Source of the DNA: Bradyrhizobium iriomotense
GTDB lineage: Bacteria > Pseudomonadota > Alphaproteobacteria > Rhizobiales > Xanthobacteraceae
Assembly (NCBI RefSeq): GCF_018130765.1
Contig: NZ_JAFCJZ010000009.1
Location: 186,001 to 250,000 of the forward strand
Direction of reading: 5' to 3'
DNA length: 64,000 bases
Position 1 is the stretch's first letter; each line of letters starts with the position of its first letter. Shown here one piece after another: positions 37,917 through 47,120 of this stretch. A program made the position numbers and the translations under genes. Under the pieces are notes generated by a model. The model was not told the DNA's origin, did no database searches, and saw only the letters and a list, made by a program, of their open reading frames with translations.

Positions 37917-39982
37917 GCGTTCCCGTTGCGCCGGCGCCCCGGTCAAAGGCCAACCCTGCTCGGCAGAGCAGCCGCACGACCAGTGCCGATATTCTCAATC
38001 TTCCGTCCCGGATCGAGCGGGACTGCAGGGCCAATTTAGCGGCGCTGGTCGATCATGCACGCAAACTCCAAGTGTTCGGCCCCGACGTCGATTTTGACGC
38101 TCCTGTTTGGGATATTACGTCCACCCGGAAGCTCAGACCGACCTCCGCCCAGGTGCGGAAGCTCTACTTCATGACCCGGGGGAAGGGCCGCGCCAGCGAC
38201 GAGGGACGCGAAGTCATGGCCCGCCCGTTTGGCGACCTGATCCGCTCGATCGTCGTCCTGCGCGAGTTCGCGCGACCATTCGGGTCCCACACCAAGGTCG
38301 TCGACGCGAGCAAGGCTCTCTACGAGGTTCTCCGAGACCAGAACTATGATCCCGCAGAGCTGACCTCCGAGCACTTTGCTCGAGCGGCGCGGTTGCTCAA
38401 GGAGCGGATGAGCCGGACTTCGAGCTATTCGCAGGCCTGTGCCCTCGTCGAGATTGCGAAGTTTTTGAACGATCGGGTGCTCACCAAGGCAATCATCTCC
38501 TTCCGGAATCCGATCAGTCGTGAGGACGACATCGGATCGCGCATCGATGATAAGGCAAGATCCCGCCGCGCCGAGAAGATGGCCAGCGAGGAGGTTATCG
38601 ATGCGATCATCGCGATGACCTCCATGGTGACACTCGACACGGACATCTTGCGGGCGCGTATCGTGGAGCTCCTGTTCTGTGCACCCTGGCGCATCAACGA
38701 GGTTTTGAACCTTGCGGTGGACTGTATCCGCACGGAAAAGGCGACCTCGAACGGGGAGCCAATCCTCGACGCCTCCGGACAGCAGGTCGAGAATTTCGGC
38801 ATCGCCTATGGCGGATCGAAGGGGTACCCGGATTCGGTGAAGTGGATCCCGACGGCCATGGTCGACGTCGCAAAAAAGGCCATCGCCGATATCACCCGGA
38901 TCACGCAGCCGGCGCGTGACGTCGCCAAGTGGATGGCAGCGCATCCTGGGCGTGCTTTCCTACCGCCGCCATGGCGGTTGGCGGATCCCGAAACGGAGGT
39001 GTGGTCGCGCGATCTGCCGAATCTGCTCGGCGTTTCAAATTTCAACGCCGGGCGCCTCACGCTGCATGACTGGGGCGTGGAGCCGAAAGAACGACGCAAA
39101 CTGCCGGGCCAGCCCGGAATTCCCCAGTGCGTCTACCGTCTCGGCGACATCGAGCAAAAGCTGTTGGAGCTGCAGGCCAAGTTGCCGGCGGATGCTCCTC
39201 GGCCGCTCGAAGAATACCTGCTCCTGCTGCCGCTGCATTTCTTCCACCCGGTTCGCAACAGCTTCGAGTCGATCGTGACGATCTTCTCCGACCGGCACAT
39301 GCGGACGTTCCTGACCGGGTCGGGATATGTGAAATCGGTGTTCGAAAGGCTGGATCTGCGCGACGAGCACGGCAAACCCTATAATCTCCGCAGCCACGCC
39401 GTTCGCCACTATCTGAATACGCTGGCTCAGGAAGGCGGCGTCTCCCAGCTCGATATCGCCCGCTGGTCGGGCCGGAAGAACCTGCATCAGAATTCGGTCT
39501 ACGACCACATGAGCGGCATGGCGCTCGCCGAGGTGACCCGCGAGGCATTGAAAACAGGCGCCGCGATGGGGTCGGTGGTTGAGACCTTCAAGCGCTTGCC
39601 GCCCGTCGAGCGCGAGGAATTTCTCAAGGCCCGCTTTGCCACCGCCCACACGACCGACATCGGCATGTGCTTTCAGGACTGGACGCTTGCGCCGTGCCAC
39701 AAGCACGGGGCCTGCGCCGACTGCGGCGAGCATCTGCTCATCAAGGGAGACGCCAAGCAAGCCGCTCGGACTGAGCAGATGCTGCAGGAGCAGAAGGCAA
39801 TACTCGCCCAATGCGAGAGGGAGGTCGATGAGGAGTACGGCGCCTCGAACTACGTGGACCACAATCGGAAGATCGTAGCTGGCCTGGAAAAGGCCCTAGC
39901 GGTTCACAACGATCCGAACATTCCGGATGGCACCTTGGTGCAGCCATGGGATGAGCCAAAAGAGGATGAGCCTGTCTCTTGA
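37913..39982 (+). CDS. ginC: Tyrosine recombinase, GinC-like
   Basis: 689 residues, the largest of the trio. Arg I is in LLFCAPWRINEVLNLA (about 261), HxxR in LRSHAVRHYLNTLAQEGG (about 495) and the nucleophile Tyr probably in HQNSVYDHMS (about 529). After the catalytic core lies an extra domain with CFQDWTLAPCHKHGACADCGEH, a likely zinc-binding segment, then a helical tail. The start overlaps the ginB stop (ATGA), so all three recombinases are probably made in fixed ratio. Confidence 0.88.
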   Translation: MSVPVAPAPRSKANPARQSSRTTSADILNLPSRIERDCRANLAALVDHARKLQVFGPDVDFDAPVWDITSTRKLRPTSAQVRKLYFMTRGKGRASDEGREVMARPFGDLIRSIVVLREFARPFGSHTKVVDASKALYEVLRDQNYDPAELTSEHFARAARLLKERMSRTSSYSQACALVEIAKFLNDRVLTKAIISFRNPISREDDIGSRIDDKARSRRAEKMASEEVIDAIIAMTSMVTLDTDILRARIVELLFCAPWRINEVLNLAVDCIRTEKATSNGEPILDASGQQVENFGIAYGGSKGYPDSVKWIPTAMVDVAKKAIADITRITQPARDVAKWMAAHPGRAFLPPPWRLADPETEVWSRDLPNLLGVSNFNAGRLTLHDWGVEPKERRKLPGQPGIPQCVYRLGDIEQKLLELQAKLPADAPRPLEEYLLLLPLHFFHPVRNSFESIVTIFSDRHMRTFLTGSGYVKSVFERLDLRDEHGKPYNLRSHAVRHYLNTLAQEGGVSQLDIARWSGRKNLHQNSVYDHMSGMALAEVTREALKTGAAMGSVVETFKRLPPVEREEFLKARFATAHTTDIGMCFQDWTLAPCHKHGACADCGEHLLIKGDAKQAARTEQMLQEQKAILAQCEREVDEEYGASNYVDHNRKIVAGLEKALAVHNDPNIPDGTLVQPWDEPKEDEPVS

Positions 39983-40038
39983 TTCTTATGTGGGGTTTTC
40001 CGCGGTTCGGCACGGGGGTATGCTGGAGGAGAATTGCA

Positions 40039-40446
40039 ATGAGCACGGACAAGAAAGACCTCACGATCTGCGGCGGGGACGACTTCCTGGCCGAGCAGGG
40101 CATCACCGATCCGGACGAGTTCAGGGTCAAAAGCCACCTGTCCCACGAGATCGCGACCATCGCCGAGCAGCGCGGCCTGACCCCGGCCGACGTGGCTCGG
40201 CTCGCCGGCGAACCGGAGCAGGATCTCGATCGGATCATGAACCACCGGCATGGCGGCTACGAGGTCCGGCGACTCATCAAAGTGCTGACCGCACTGGGCG
40301 CCGACGTCGGCATCACGGTGTTCCCGGACAGCGGCCACGATCGTGGCGTCGTGCTGCCGGAGACGGTCAGGAAAACCAAGGAGCAGATCCTGCGCGAGCT
40401 CGCGGAGATGGATGAGATCGACTATCAGCCCGAGCCTCGCCTCTAG
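40039..40446 (+). CDS. ginD: Small HTH protein, GinD-like
   Basis: 135 residues from ATG 40039, preceded by GGAGGAG and 56 bp after ginC. The centre IATIAEQRGLTPADVARLAG, followed by DLDRIMNHRHGGYEVRRLIKVL, is an XRE-type helix-turn-helix. This matches the fourth gene expected in a GInt recombination operon, where the small protein is needed for island excision or integration. It could alternatively act as a repressor of the operon. Confidence 0.75.
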   Translation: MSTDKKDLTICGGDDFLAEQGITDPDEFRVKSHLSHEIATIAEQRGLTPADVARLAGEPEQDLDRIMNHRHGGYEVRRLIKVLTALGADVGITVFPDSGHDRGVVLPETVRKTKEQILRELAEMDEIDYQPEPRL

Positions 40447-40573
40447 CATACGTCGAAAGACACCCGTATCACCGTCAAGCTATTCAAACCGAAATGTCGC
40501 GCGCCGGCGTGCTGTTTGAGGCTCTAAAACGGTTGCCGCAGGTCAGATGAGCCGATAGCTCCAGAAGAGGGAT

Positions 40574-41164
40574 TTAGGTGGCCTTTGATGGTGCGGTGGC
40601 CGGCGCGGCGCCAGGGCCGGCGCGGAGGCAGTCCACATACTTCGGTAGGCCGCATCCTGTCGCAAGTAGGGTCAAATAGTCCTCCCACGTCGGATTGGAC
40701 TTCGTGAGGTTCGCCGCGGCCTCGCGCGTTGCGGCCTCCATCACTTCCGGCTTTGAGATAGCCAGCTCTGTTAAAAAATCATCGGGAGACTGCACCTGCA
40801 CCCCAAGTGTCTTCAGCGCCTCGAAATCAAAGTCCCGCAGATTGTTCGTCACGAGGATACAGGGCGCGATTGCCGCGGCCGCCGAGGCGACATGACGGTC
40901 TTTCACGTCCGTCTTTCCGATGACTTGGTTCGGATCGAACCCCGTCACGATGGCATCCGGAAAGCCCTTTCTTATGAGCGGAAGAGTGTGCGCCTCAATG
41001 CGTGCTCGCGTGCGCGGCTCCATGTTGCGCAGCCATTCCTCTTCGATCTGTCCGCTCCACTTGACCTCGAACAAGTCGTTCTGAGCCAGTTGGAGCAGCA
41101 GATTACGCAGGTGGTTCGGATACAGGACGTTCGCGTCAAGAAGAGCTTTGACCGGGCTTTGCAT
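40574..41164 (-). CDS. PIN-domain toxin
   Basis: 196 residues from ATG 41164. The PIN-domain acidic residues lie in KALLDANVLYP (Asp about 9), DVKDRHVASAAAA and VTNNLRDFDFEALKTLG, the layout of VapC-like ribonucleases of the PIN_3 group. The gene overlaps the preceding HTH gene by 29 bp, as expected for a toxin-antitoxin operon with the antitoxin first. A C-terminal ~60 residues beyond the PIN core is alanine-rich. Target RNA unknown. Confidence 0.85.
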   Translation of the reverse strand: MQSPVKALLDANVLYPNHLRNLLLQLAQNDLFEVKWSGQIEEEWLRNMEPRTRARIEAHTLPLIRKGFPDAIVTGFDPNQVIGKTDVKDRHVASAAAAIAPCILVTNNLRDFDFEALKTLGVQVQSPDDFLTELAISKPEVMEAATREAAANLTKSNPTWEDYLTLLATGCGLPKYVDCLRAGPGAAPATAPSKAT

Positions 41165-41609
41165 AGTTTGCTTCGAGATCCTCGGTGTCGGCCGAAAGGG
41201 CCGCCGCCAACGCACGCCGCTCGTCCTCGGCCTTCTTCAGTGCCACGACATCGTCTACACGGACCCGGCGATGTGTCCCGACCGAACGAAACGGGAGCTT
41301 GCCCGCATCCATGCGCTGATAGACGAGGGGCCGCGAAATGCCGAGAATCTCGGCAGCATTTTCCGGTGAAATCTCCAGGTCGGGGGACAAGACAAGCGCT
41401 TCGCCGGTATCGGCCAATGTCCTCAGCAGGGTTTTCAGCACGAGCATCAGGGTCGGCGGCATCTCTACCGTCACCTTCTTGCCATTGGCGCTCGTGAGAA
41501 ACAGCCCGGCGTGCTCAAGCGCAAGCGCTCGCTCGAGGAAGTTTGCTCCCTTGCGGGCTTCCTCGCGCTCGATCGCCTCGACCTTCAGTCGTGTCATCGC
41601 CTCGGCCAT
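41136..41609 (-). CDS. HTH (excisionase-type) antitoxin
   Basis: 157 residues. Residues about 80-135 hold a MerR/excisionase-like winged helix: ISPENAAEILGISRPLVYQRMDAGKLPFRSVGTHRRV. The N-terminal ~75 residues are helical. The gene precedes and overlaps the PIN toxin gene, so it is the likely antitoxin and autorepressor. The divergent nucleotidyltransferase gene shares its upstream region of 126 bp, which is AT-rich and carries the probable promoters. Confidence 0.85.
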   Translation of the reverse strand: MAEAMTRLKVEAIEREEARKGANFLERALALEHAGLFLTSANGKKVTVEMPPTLMLVLKTLLRTLADTGEALVLSPDLEISPENAAEILGISRPLVYQRMDAGKLPFRSVGTHRRVRVDDVVALKKAEDERRALAAALSADTEDLEANYAKPGQSSS

Positions 41610-41735
41610 GGCAGGCCTCCATTTCCAGCACTCGCTATAACTGTAATATGTGTAAACCTTCGCTGGAAGTCCAGCCGTTCAACTGTTCCTTGAATTTCTA
41701 CCGAAATATGGTAATATATATGCTTCTGGTGGAAA

Positions 41736-42755
41736 ATGGCTAGCCTCGAACCCACCCCCATGAACCACGCCCAGCTTCGGCATCTGGAGGATGTCCGCGA
41801 ATTCTGGGAGCGGTACGAGTTTCTGACCACGCTTCAGGAGAAGTTTCGTGGGGCGATGGGTTGGAAAACGGTCAGGGGTGCCGAATATCTGATCCAATAT
41901 TGGACCCTTCCCGAAACCGGCAAAAAGACAATGCGGTCCCTGGGCCGCCGTTCACCAGAAACCGAGAAACAGAAAGACAGTTTCGACCGTACCCGTGTGG
42001 AAATCGACAAGGTGGTTGCCGAGATCAAGGACGACCTGGAGCCCCTCGTTCGCGTGGGCAAGGCACTGAAGATCGGCCGCCTCGAGCCTATCGCCGCCGA
42101 CGTGCTGCGCGAGCTCGCTCGCCACGAACTATCTGGGCCCCGCTTTATGATTTTCGGGAGCGTCGCCATGCACCTTTACGAAGCCTCGGCCGGTGCTTTC
42201 CTGTCGCGCTCGATCCTGATCGAGGGAGACTTGGATCTCTTGTCGACCGCCAAAACGCCTTCGGAAGCGTTCAAAGAGCTGTTGCCGGCGCTCCGGCGGG
42301 CAGACAAATCCTTTGAGCTTCTCGACGACGGCCCAGTCGCCATCAACAAACGTGGCTACCGGGTTCATCTTCACACACGCAGGTCGTTCCGCGAGGCGAT
42401 TGAAGACCTCGCGGAGGCTTCCGAGGAGCAGATCTCGGTGCTGCACAGCCTGCTGGATTTGGAGCCGGTGTCGACCGCGACAGTTGCCAGAGACGGCTCG
42501 CCGGTCGGAATGATCGGCATGGATCCGCGCGCCTTCGCCCTGACTAAACATGCCGTCGCAACGCTGGATGGCGAGGATGGCGCAGCCGCACGCATAGCAG
42601 CCGACCAAGCCTACGCCGTCGGCCGACTGGTGATGAAATTCGGTGCGAAGCCGTTCGAGGCAGAACATCTCGAGGCGTTTCCGGGCTTCGCCGAGCAGAT
42701 CGATGTCGGAGATCCGGAGGCCACGACAATGGTCAGAAAGTTCTTCGGGCCGTAG
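41736..42755 (+). CDS. GSU2403-like nucleotidyltransferase
   Basis: 339 residues. N-terminal half is helical (LEDVREFWERYEFLTTLQEKF). The nucleotidyltransferase core appears as GPRFMIFGSVAMHLYEASAGAF followed by EGDLDLLSTAK. These are the GS and DxD elements of the polymerase-beta-type fold, in the form used by the GSU2403 family. Related proteins are toxin partners (AbiEii/MenA-like), so a tRNA- or protein-modifying toxin is possible. No obvious antitoxin is adjacent on the same strand. Start ATG 41736; a second ATG lies eight codons on. Confidence 0.75.
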   Translation: MASLEPTPMNHAQLRHLEDVREFWERYEFLTTLQEKFRGAMGWKTVRGAEYLIQYWTLPETGKKTMRSLGRRSPETEKQKDSFDRTRVEIDKVVAEIKDDLEPLVRVGKALKIGRLEPIAADVLRELARHELSGPRFMIFGSVAMHLYEASAGAFLSRSILIEGDLDLLSTAKTPSEAFKELLPALRRADKSFELLDDGPVAINKRGYRVHLHTRRSFREAIEDLAEASEEQISVLHSLLDLEPVSTATVARDGSPVGMIGMDPRAFALTKHAVATLDGEDGAAARIAADQAYAVGRLVMKFGAKPFEAEHLEAFPGFAEQIDVGDPEATTMVRKFFGP

Positions 42756-42822
42756 CGATTTCAAAATCTCAGGTGTGGTGAACGACGAGCGTCTGATGCC
42801 TCGCGTGTAGGGAGGTTTTGCC

Positions 42823-43413
42823 TTGTTGAATCCTACGTCGGAAGACCCCTTCGAGACTCGGGCAGAATCAGCTTATCCCTTCGATCCTTCGGCGAAGGAC
42901 TTGATGGCAAAACGAATCCTTGAAAGTTTGGGCAAGCAACCCGGCGCTGGCAGGGTGCCCCGAACCACAGCGCGCCGCGGTGCTCGCGGACGGCGCGTCC
43001 ATATCAGCAAAACGGATGAAAACATCATCCGCACGATCATTGAAGAATGGTCGCGCCCTGAGATGGGCTGGGAGGATGTCGTCGAAGCTGTCCAGCAACG
43101 GCTCGGACGGAACTGGACGCGCCAGGCTCTCGCCTCCCACAGCAAGATCAAGCTGGCCTTCCAGCACAAGAAGGAGGAGCTGAAGAACGCCAAGCTCGGC
43201 CGAAAGCTCCGGCGCAGCCGGGTTGATGCAGACTACCAGCGTATGGCCAAGTTCACGCAGGACATCGGCGAGGTCGTTGAAGGCTTGCGCAAGCGGATCG
43301 AGACCCTGGAGGCCCGGTTCACACGGTGGCGGCACAACGCCTATTTGCACCGGTTGACTGTCGAGCAGCTTGATGCGCCTCTTCAGGAGAACGATCGCGG
43401 TCGGACCGACTGA
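42823..43413 (+). CDS. Unknown island protein with HTH-like core
   Basis: 196 residues if started at TTG 42823, which follows GGAGG by eight bases; ATG 42904 is an alternative. Basic N-terminal stretch (RVPRTTARRGARGRRVHISK), then ENIIRTIIEEW and MGWEDVVEAVQQRLGRNWTRQAL, which reads like a helix-turn-helix. A helical tail of about 70 residues with coiled-coil heptads follows (VVEGLRKRIETLEARFTRW). It is 10 bp upstream of the next gene and probably works with it. No known family was recognised. Confidence 0.7.
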   Translation: MLNPTSEDPFETRAESAYPFDPSAKDLMAKRILESLGKQPGAGRVPRTTARRGARGRRVHISKTDENIIRTIIEEWSRPEMGWEDVVEAVQQRLGRNWTRQALASHSKIKLAFQHKKEELKNAKLGRKLRRSRVDADYQRMAKFTQDIGEVVEGLRKRIETLEARFTRWRHNAYLHRLTVEQLDAPLQENDRGRTD

Positions 43414-43422
43414 GGTGTCTCC

Positions 43423-43827
43423 ATGACGGCCCAAAAATCTGGAAGCGAGATCGGCGCTGAAAACGTCGAGCGGCTACAGGGCTATCTCGAGAGCCTCCGG
43501 CAAGAGGGTCGCAAGCTTCCGGAGCGGGGCGGCAAGGCCAATTTCTCGGCTATCGCGTTGGCCTGTGGCTTCGATCGGCAGGTTCTCTACAAAAATCCGG
43601 CGGCGAAGCGGCTTCTCGACGATGCGCTCCAGCAATTGGGCCTGGCGGAGGCCGCCGGTGATGAGAAGCCGGTCGCAAAGTCCGATCGCCGTGACCAGCG
43701 CATTCTGACGCTCGAGCAGCAGAATGCATCCCTGCGCGCTGAAAACGCCGGCCTTCGTGAAAAGCTGAGACATCTCGAACAGGTCGAGGACATCATGGTC
43801 GAGACCGGGCGACGGGTGTCCCGGTGA
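43423..43827 (+). CDS. Unknown HTH plus coiled-coil protein (TnpC-like layout)
   Basis: 134 residues. The first half, ANFSAIALACGFDRQVLYKNPAAKRLLDDAL, resembles a small HTH. The second half, LTLEQQNASLRAENAGLREKLRHLEQV, is a textbook leucine-zipper-like coiled coil. The same two-part layout is seen in TnpC/DUF6262 accessory proteins of Tn554-type multi-recombinase elements, so it may assist DNA transactions of the island; this is only an analogy. Confidence 0.7.
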   Translation: MTAQKSGSEIGAENVERLQGYLESLRQEGRKLPERGGKANFSAIALACGFDRQVLYKNPAAKRLLDDALQQLGLAEAAGDEKPVAKSDRRDQRILTLEQQNASLRAENAGLREKLRHLEQVEDIMVETGRRVSR

Positions 43828-43909
43828 GATCCCGTCCCTTGGAGAGACTGGTGCCTGACCGTCCCTCGGAGCCGACCTGCGATCAGCAGGACCGCCGCGC
43901 GCAGCGAAA

Positions 43910-43963
43910 GGCAAGGGGCGACACGGGCCCGCGAAGCGGGCGTGGCGCGGGCTGCCCCTTGCC
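43910..43963. repeat. 54-bp multi-stem inverted repeat
   Basis: Outer arms GGCAAGGGGC and GCCCCTTGCC pair perfectly over 10 bp; inside is a second hairpin GCCCGC-GAA-GCGGGC. It lies between convergent genes. It could be a terminator (no T run), a structured RNA or a protein-binding site. Confidence 0.65.
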
Positions 43964-44040
43964 GGAGCGAGCACGGTGGTATGCTGTCGCGCAGTCGGTT
44001 CTCCCGGTCACGGCTAGATCAGCCGCAGCTTCTTGCGCAA

Positions 44041-44835
44041 TCACATCCTAAAACTGCCGCGATCCGCATAACCCTTGGGGCGGATATCCAGCGCGGCGAT
44101 CAGATCCAGGCGCTGCTTCCGACAGCTAAACTCGGGGGCATCTCCCACCTGAAGCCAGGCTCCGTCACGCCGCTCGAGCCAGCCGGATGCAAACACCTCG
44201 CCCGCCAGGAAACCGCAATTCGCCGTTCGGACCCACCGTTCGCCCTCGATCGTGGGCCACAAAGCAACGTGGATTGACAACTCGTCCCAGCCTGCGTCGT
44301 GAACGCTGGCGATCGCCGGAATATCCTCGATCATGAATCGGTACGTTCGAGGAGCGTCTCCGTACTTCGGATCCGGCAGCGGCCAGCTGTTTTCTCCCGC
44401 TCGCGGCGTAAACAATCCCTGGTCGATGCCGGCATTGATCCCGGCGACCATCACATTGCGCCAGGCCCGCCGCCTGCGCGAACCGTCGTACTTCACTTTG
44501 GCGGCGCCCTTGGATGCAGTCGGAAGAACGTCCGCACCCTCGTAGACAAGGCGATCGAAGGAGAAACCACGGAGGTCTCCATCCGATATCGGAACACCCG
44601 TCACCGCCGCGAGCCGGTTCAGGAACGGCAATTCCTCGAGCAATGCAAAGTCTGGATGCGCCGGTGCACGCTCCAACATGCGGGCCCGCAGCGCTGCATG
44701 ACTTGCAAAGCCGCACGCGGCTGCGATCGCCTCGGTCAGATGGGATGATTTGTAGTTCGGATAGTCCTGCCTAACCGCACGCTTCACGGACGTGAGGGCA
44801 GATTCAGTTAAGGGGATAGCGGTCAAAGGATCCAC
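44041..44835 (-). CDS. Unknown 264-residue island protein
   Basis: The N-terminus YPNYKSSHLTEAIAAACGFASHAALRARM reads like a short helical recognition domain found at the start of several plasmid-borne unknown proteins. The middle RRRRAWRNVMVAGINAGIDQGLF and the C-terminal third (DELSIHVALWPT, RWVRTANCGFLAGEVFASGWLERRDGAWLQ) look like a compact beta-rich domain. No catalytic motif stands out. It is divergent from the helicase gene with a 139-bp intergene. Confidence 0.65.
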   Translation of the reverse strand: MDPLTAIPLTESALTSVKRAVRQDYPNYKSSHLTEAIAAACGFASHAALRARMLERAPAHPDFALLEELPFLNRLAAVTGVPISDGDLRGFSFDRLVYEGADVLPTASKGAAKVKYDGSRRRRAWRNVMVAGINAGIDQGLFTPRAGENSWPLPDPKYGDAPRTYRFMIEDIPAIASVHDAGWDELSIHVALWPTIEGERWVRTANCGFLAGEVFASGWLERRDGAWLQVGDAPEFSCRKQRLDLIAALDIRPKGYADRGSFRM

Positions 44836-44974
44836 CTGTTCATATCAGCGGCCGATGTCCACAGATTACGCACCGACCTGGATATGACGGTCGATCCAAG
44901 GCAACTTGAAATAATGTCCACTTTGACCCTGTGGCAGGTCCGGCGAGACGGCCGATTCGGAGAATGCACGGTCA

Positions 44975-46912
44975 ATGAGCAGCTTTCAAGGACCCAGGCA
45001 CCTCACAGCAGCTGATCGGAAGAAACCGGTTAACTCAGGCGGCACGGTCGTCCGCCATCTGGCCGAGGATCCTGCTTTCGAAGGCATCGGATACGCAACT
45101 GCGTCCCGGCTGTGGGAGACGTTCGGCGAGCGGCTTTATGCCGTCCTCGGCAACGGTGACGTTGAGCGCCTGACCACGGTTCTGAGCCGTGAGCGCGCGG
45201 AGGCGCTCGCCCAGGCCTGGAAGGCCAAGCTCGCCGAAGGTGATGTCGTCGTTTGGCTGGACGAGCACAGGTTCGACGCTCGGCTCGCCAAGAAGATCGT
45301 CCGCCTCTGGGGTGAACACGCCGCGGCAAAGCTCCGCGAGACGCCGTACGTTATGATGGCGCTGGCCGATTGGAACGTCGTGGATGCCGCTGGGCGACAG
45401 CTCGGCATGGATGAGCGAGCTCCGCAGCGCCTGGTTGCAGCGGTAGAGGCTGCACTTTACGGCCGGCTGGAGCGACACCACACCTGGACGCATCATCGCG
45501 ACCTGGTCGCCGAGGTCCGTCGTCTCCTGAAGTGCACGACCACCCTGGTGGAGCAGGCGATTGATCTGGCGGTCCAGGAGAGGGCCGCGATCGCGATCGG
45601 AGAGGGTTTCCAGGCCGCCGGCGCCCACATGATGGAGCGCTACGTCGCTGATCGGATCCGGACCATGCTCGAGGAACCGGTCATGGGCGATCTGATCGCC
45701 CGGGAAGTCTCGACGACCGAGCTCGAGAACTGGCTTGATGCCGTTGACCTCGGGATCGCGCTCGATGCCGAGCAGCGGGAAGCCGTTCGGATTGCCGTGC
45801 AACAGCGTTGCGGCATCATCCGCGGCGGCGCCGGCGTTGGGAAGACAACGGTCCTGAGAGCCATCGCCCGCGCGTGCACGGCATTCGGCCGGACCGTGCA
45901 CATGATGGCGCTGGCCGGTCGGGCCGCGGTTCGGATACGGGAGGCCACCGGCTGGCCGGCCACCACGATCGCTGCCTTCCTGAAGGCCGTAGAGGCGCAA
46001 TCAGTGGCCTTGGGACCGGAATCCGTGGTGGTGGTCGACGAGTCCTCGATGCTCGACCTGCCGACCGCCTACCGGGTCCTGCGACACCTACCGGATGGGT
46101 GCCGGCTGCTGCTCGTAGGCGATCCGGGCCAACTTCCTCCGATCGGCTTCGGGCTGGTTCTCCACGCGCTCATTGATCGACGTGAGATCCCGGCCGTGGA
46201 GCTGACGAAGGTCTACCGTCAGACCGAAGCCACCGGCATCCCAGCCGTCGCCCAAGCGGTCCGCTCCGGACGACTGCCGTCTCTGCCCGGGATCGCCGAG
46301 CAGGCCCGCCACGGGGTTGCACACCTCCAAATCGAGAAGGCCGCAACCGAGGACATAGTCGACATCGTCGCCGATCTCGGAGGCTTTACCGAGGACCTCC
46401 GGATTCTTTGTGCGGTCAAGGCCGGACCGGTCGGAACCGAAGCCCTGAACCGGCGCTTTCACGACATCTTTGCCGTCGGCAAGCCCCGGCATCCGACCAA
46501 GCATTTTGCGGAAGGCGAGCCGGTCATGTTCCTCCGGAACGACTATCGGCTCGATCTCCGGAATGGCAGCCTCGGGCGCGTCGTCGGCATCGACGGGGCC
46601 ACCCTGCAGGTCGATTTCGACGGGTTCACCCACGAGCTGGGCGGCCGCACGCTCGAGGACCTCACTCTCGCGTACGCCATCACCGTCCACAAAGCCCAGG
46701 GATCCAGCTTCCGGCGTGTGGTCATTCCGGTCCAGGCGACCCGGCTGCTTGACCGGTCGCTCGTCTACACCGCCATCACCCGCGCCACGGATCTCGCTGT
46801 CCTGGTCGGCGATCGGGAGGTGCTCCGGAGCTGTCTCGAGCGCAGCGCCCACGCCGAGCGGCGGGAGATTGCACTGGGGGCCATGATCGCGGGGCAGACG
46901 TTCAAGGCTTGA
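44975..46912 (+). CDS. RecD2-like superfamily 1B DNA helicase
   Basis: 645 residues. N-terminal HhH-type region (FEGIGYATASRLWETFGERL), as in RecD2. Helicase motifs: I IIRGGAGVGKTTVLRAI (about 280-296), II VVVDESSMLD (about 350-359), III LVGDPGQLPPIGFG (about 378-391), and near 565-605 AYAITVHKAQGSSF (V) and YTAITRATDLAVLVGD (VI). All are intact, so it should be an active 5'-3' helicase. About 80 residues shorter than Deinococcus-type RecD2. Its presence in the cargo, away from recBC, suggests a role in island maintenance or in defence. Confidence 0.9.
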   Translation: MSSFQGPRHLTAADRKKPVNSGGTVVRHLAEDPAFEGIGYATASRLWETFGERLYAVLGNGDVERLTTVLSRERAEALAQAWKAKLAEGDVVVWLDEHRFDARLAKKIVRLWGEHAAAKLRETPYVMMALADWNVVDAAGRQLGMDERAPQRLVAAVEAALYGRLERHHTWTHHRDLVAEVRRLLKCTTTLVEQAIDLAVQERAAIAIGEGFQAAGAHMMERYVADRIRTMLEEPVMGDLIAREVSTTELENWLDAVDLGIALDAEQREAVRIAVQQRCGIIRGGAGVGKTTVLRAIARACTAFGRTVHMMALAGRAAVRIREATGWPATTIAAFLKAVEAQSVALGPESVVVVDESSMLDLPTAYRVLRHLPDGCRLLLVGDPGQLPPIGFGLVLHALIDRREIPAVELTKVYRQTEATGIPAVAQAVRSGRLPSLPGIAEQARHGVAHLQIEKAATEDIVDIVADLGGFTEDLRILCAVKAGPVGTEALNRRFHDIFAVGKPRHPTKHFAEGEPVMFLRNDYRLDLRNGSLGRVVGIDGATLQVDFDGFTHELGGRTLEDLTLAYAITVHKAQGSSFRRVVIPVQATRLLDRSLVYTAITRATDLAVLVGDREVLRSCLERSAHAERREIALGAMIAGQTFKA

Positions 46913-47120
46913 AACCTAGCTCCTTGGCTCTTTCCGCCATCGCTTCAGCTATCCACCGGTCCATCTCGGCATTCGCTTCCGCGTGGTTGCGGTACCGATA
47001 AACGCCTTTAGGCGCCCGGATGAAGGGGAGCTTTGCGTGCTCTTCGCTGGCGCGAACTTCGTCCTCGGTGGGCCCTCTGAGACCGACCTCAGGCAGCCTT
47101 CGTCGTCCGATGATTTTCAT
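46902..47120 (-). CDS. Short unknown island protein
   Basis: 72 residues from ATG 47120, overlapping the helicase 3' end by 11 bp tail to tail. Two halves: basic start KIIGRRRLPEVG, then GVYRYRNHAEANAEMDRWIAEAMAERA, a charged helix that I have seen in short proteins on rhizobial mobile elements, often encoded next to toxin-like genes. No partner is visible upstream (47121-47480), so this may be an orphan antitoxin-like gene at the island's right end. Confidence 0.6.
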   Translation of the reverse strand: MKIIGRRRLPEVGLRGPTEDEVRASEEHAKLPFIRAPKGVYRYRNHAEANAEMDRWIAEAMAERAKELGFKP

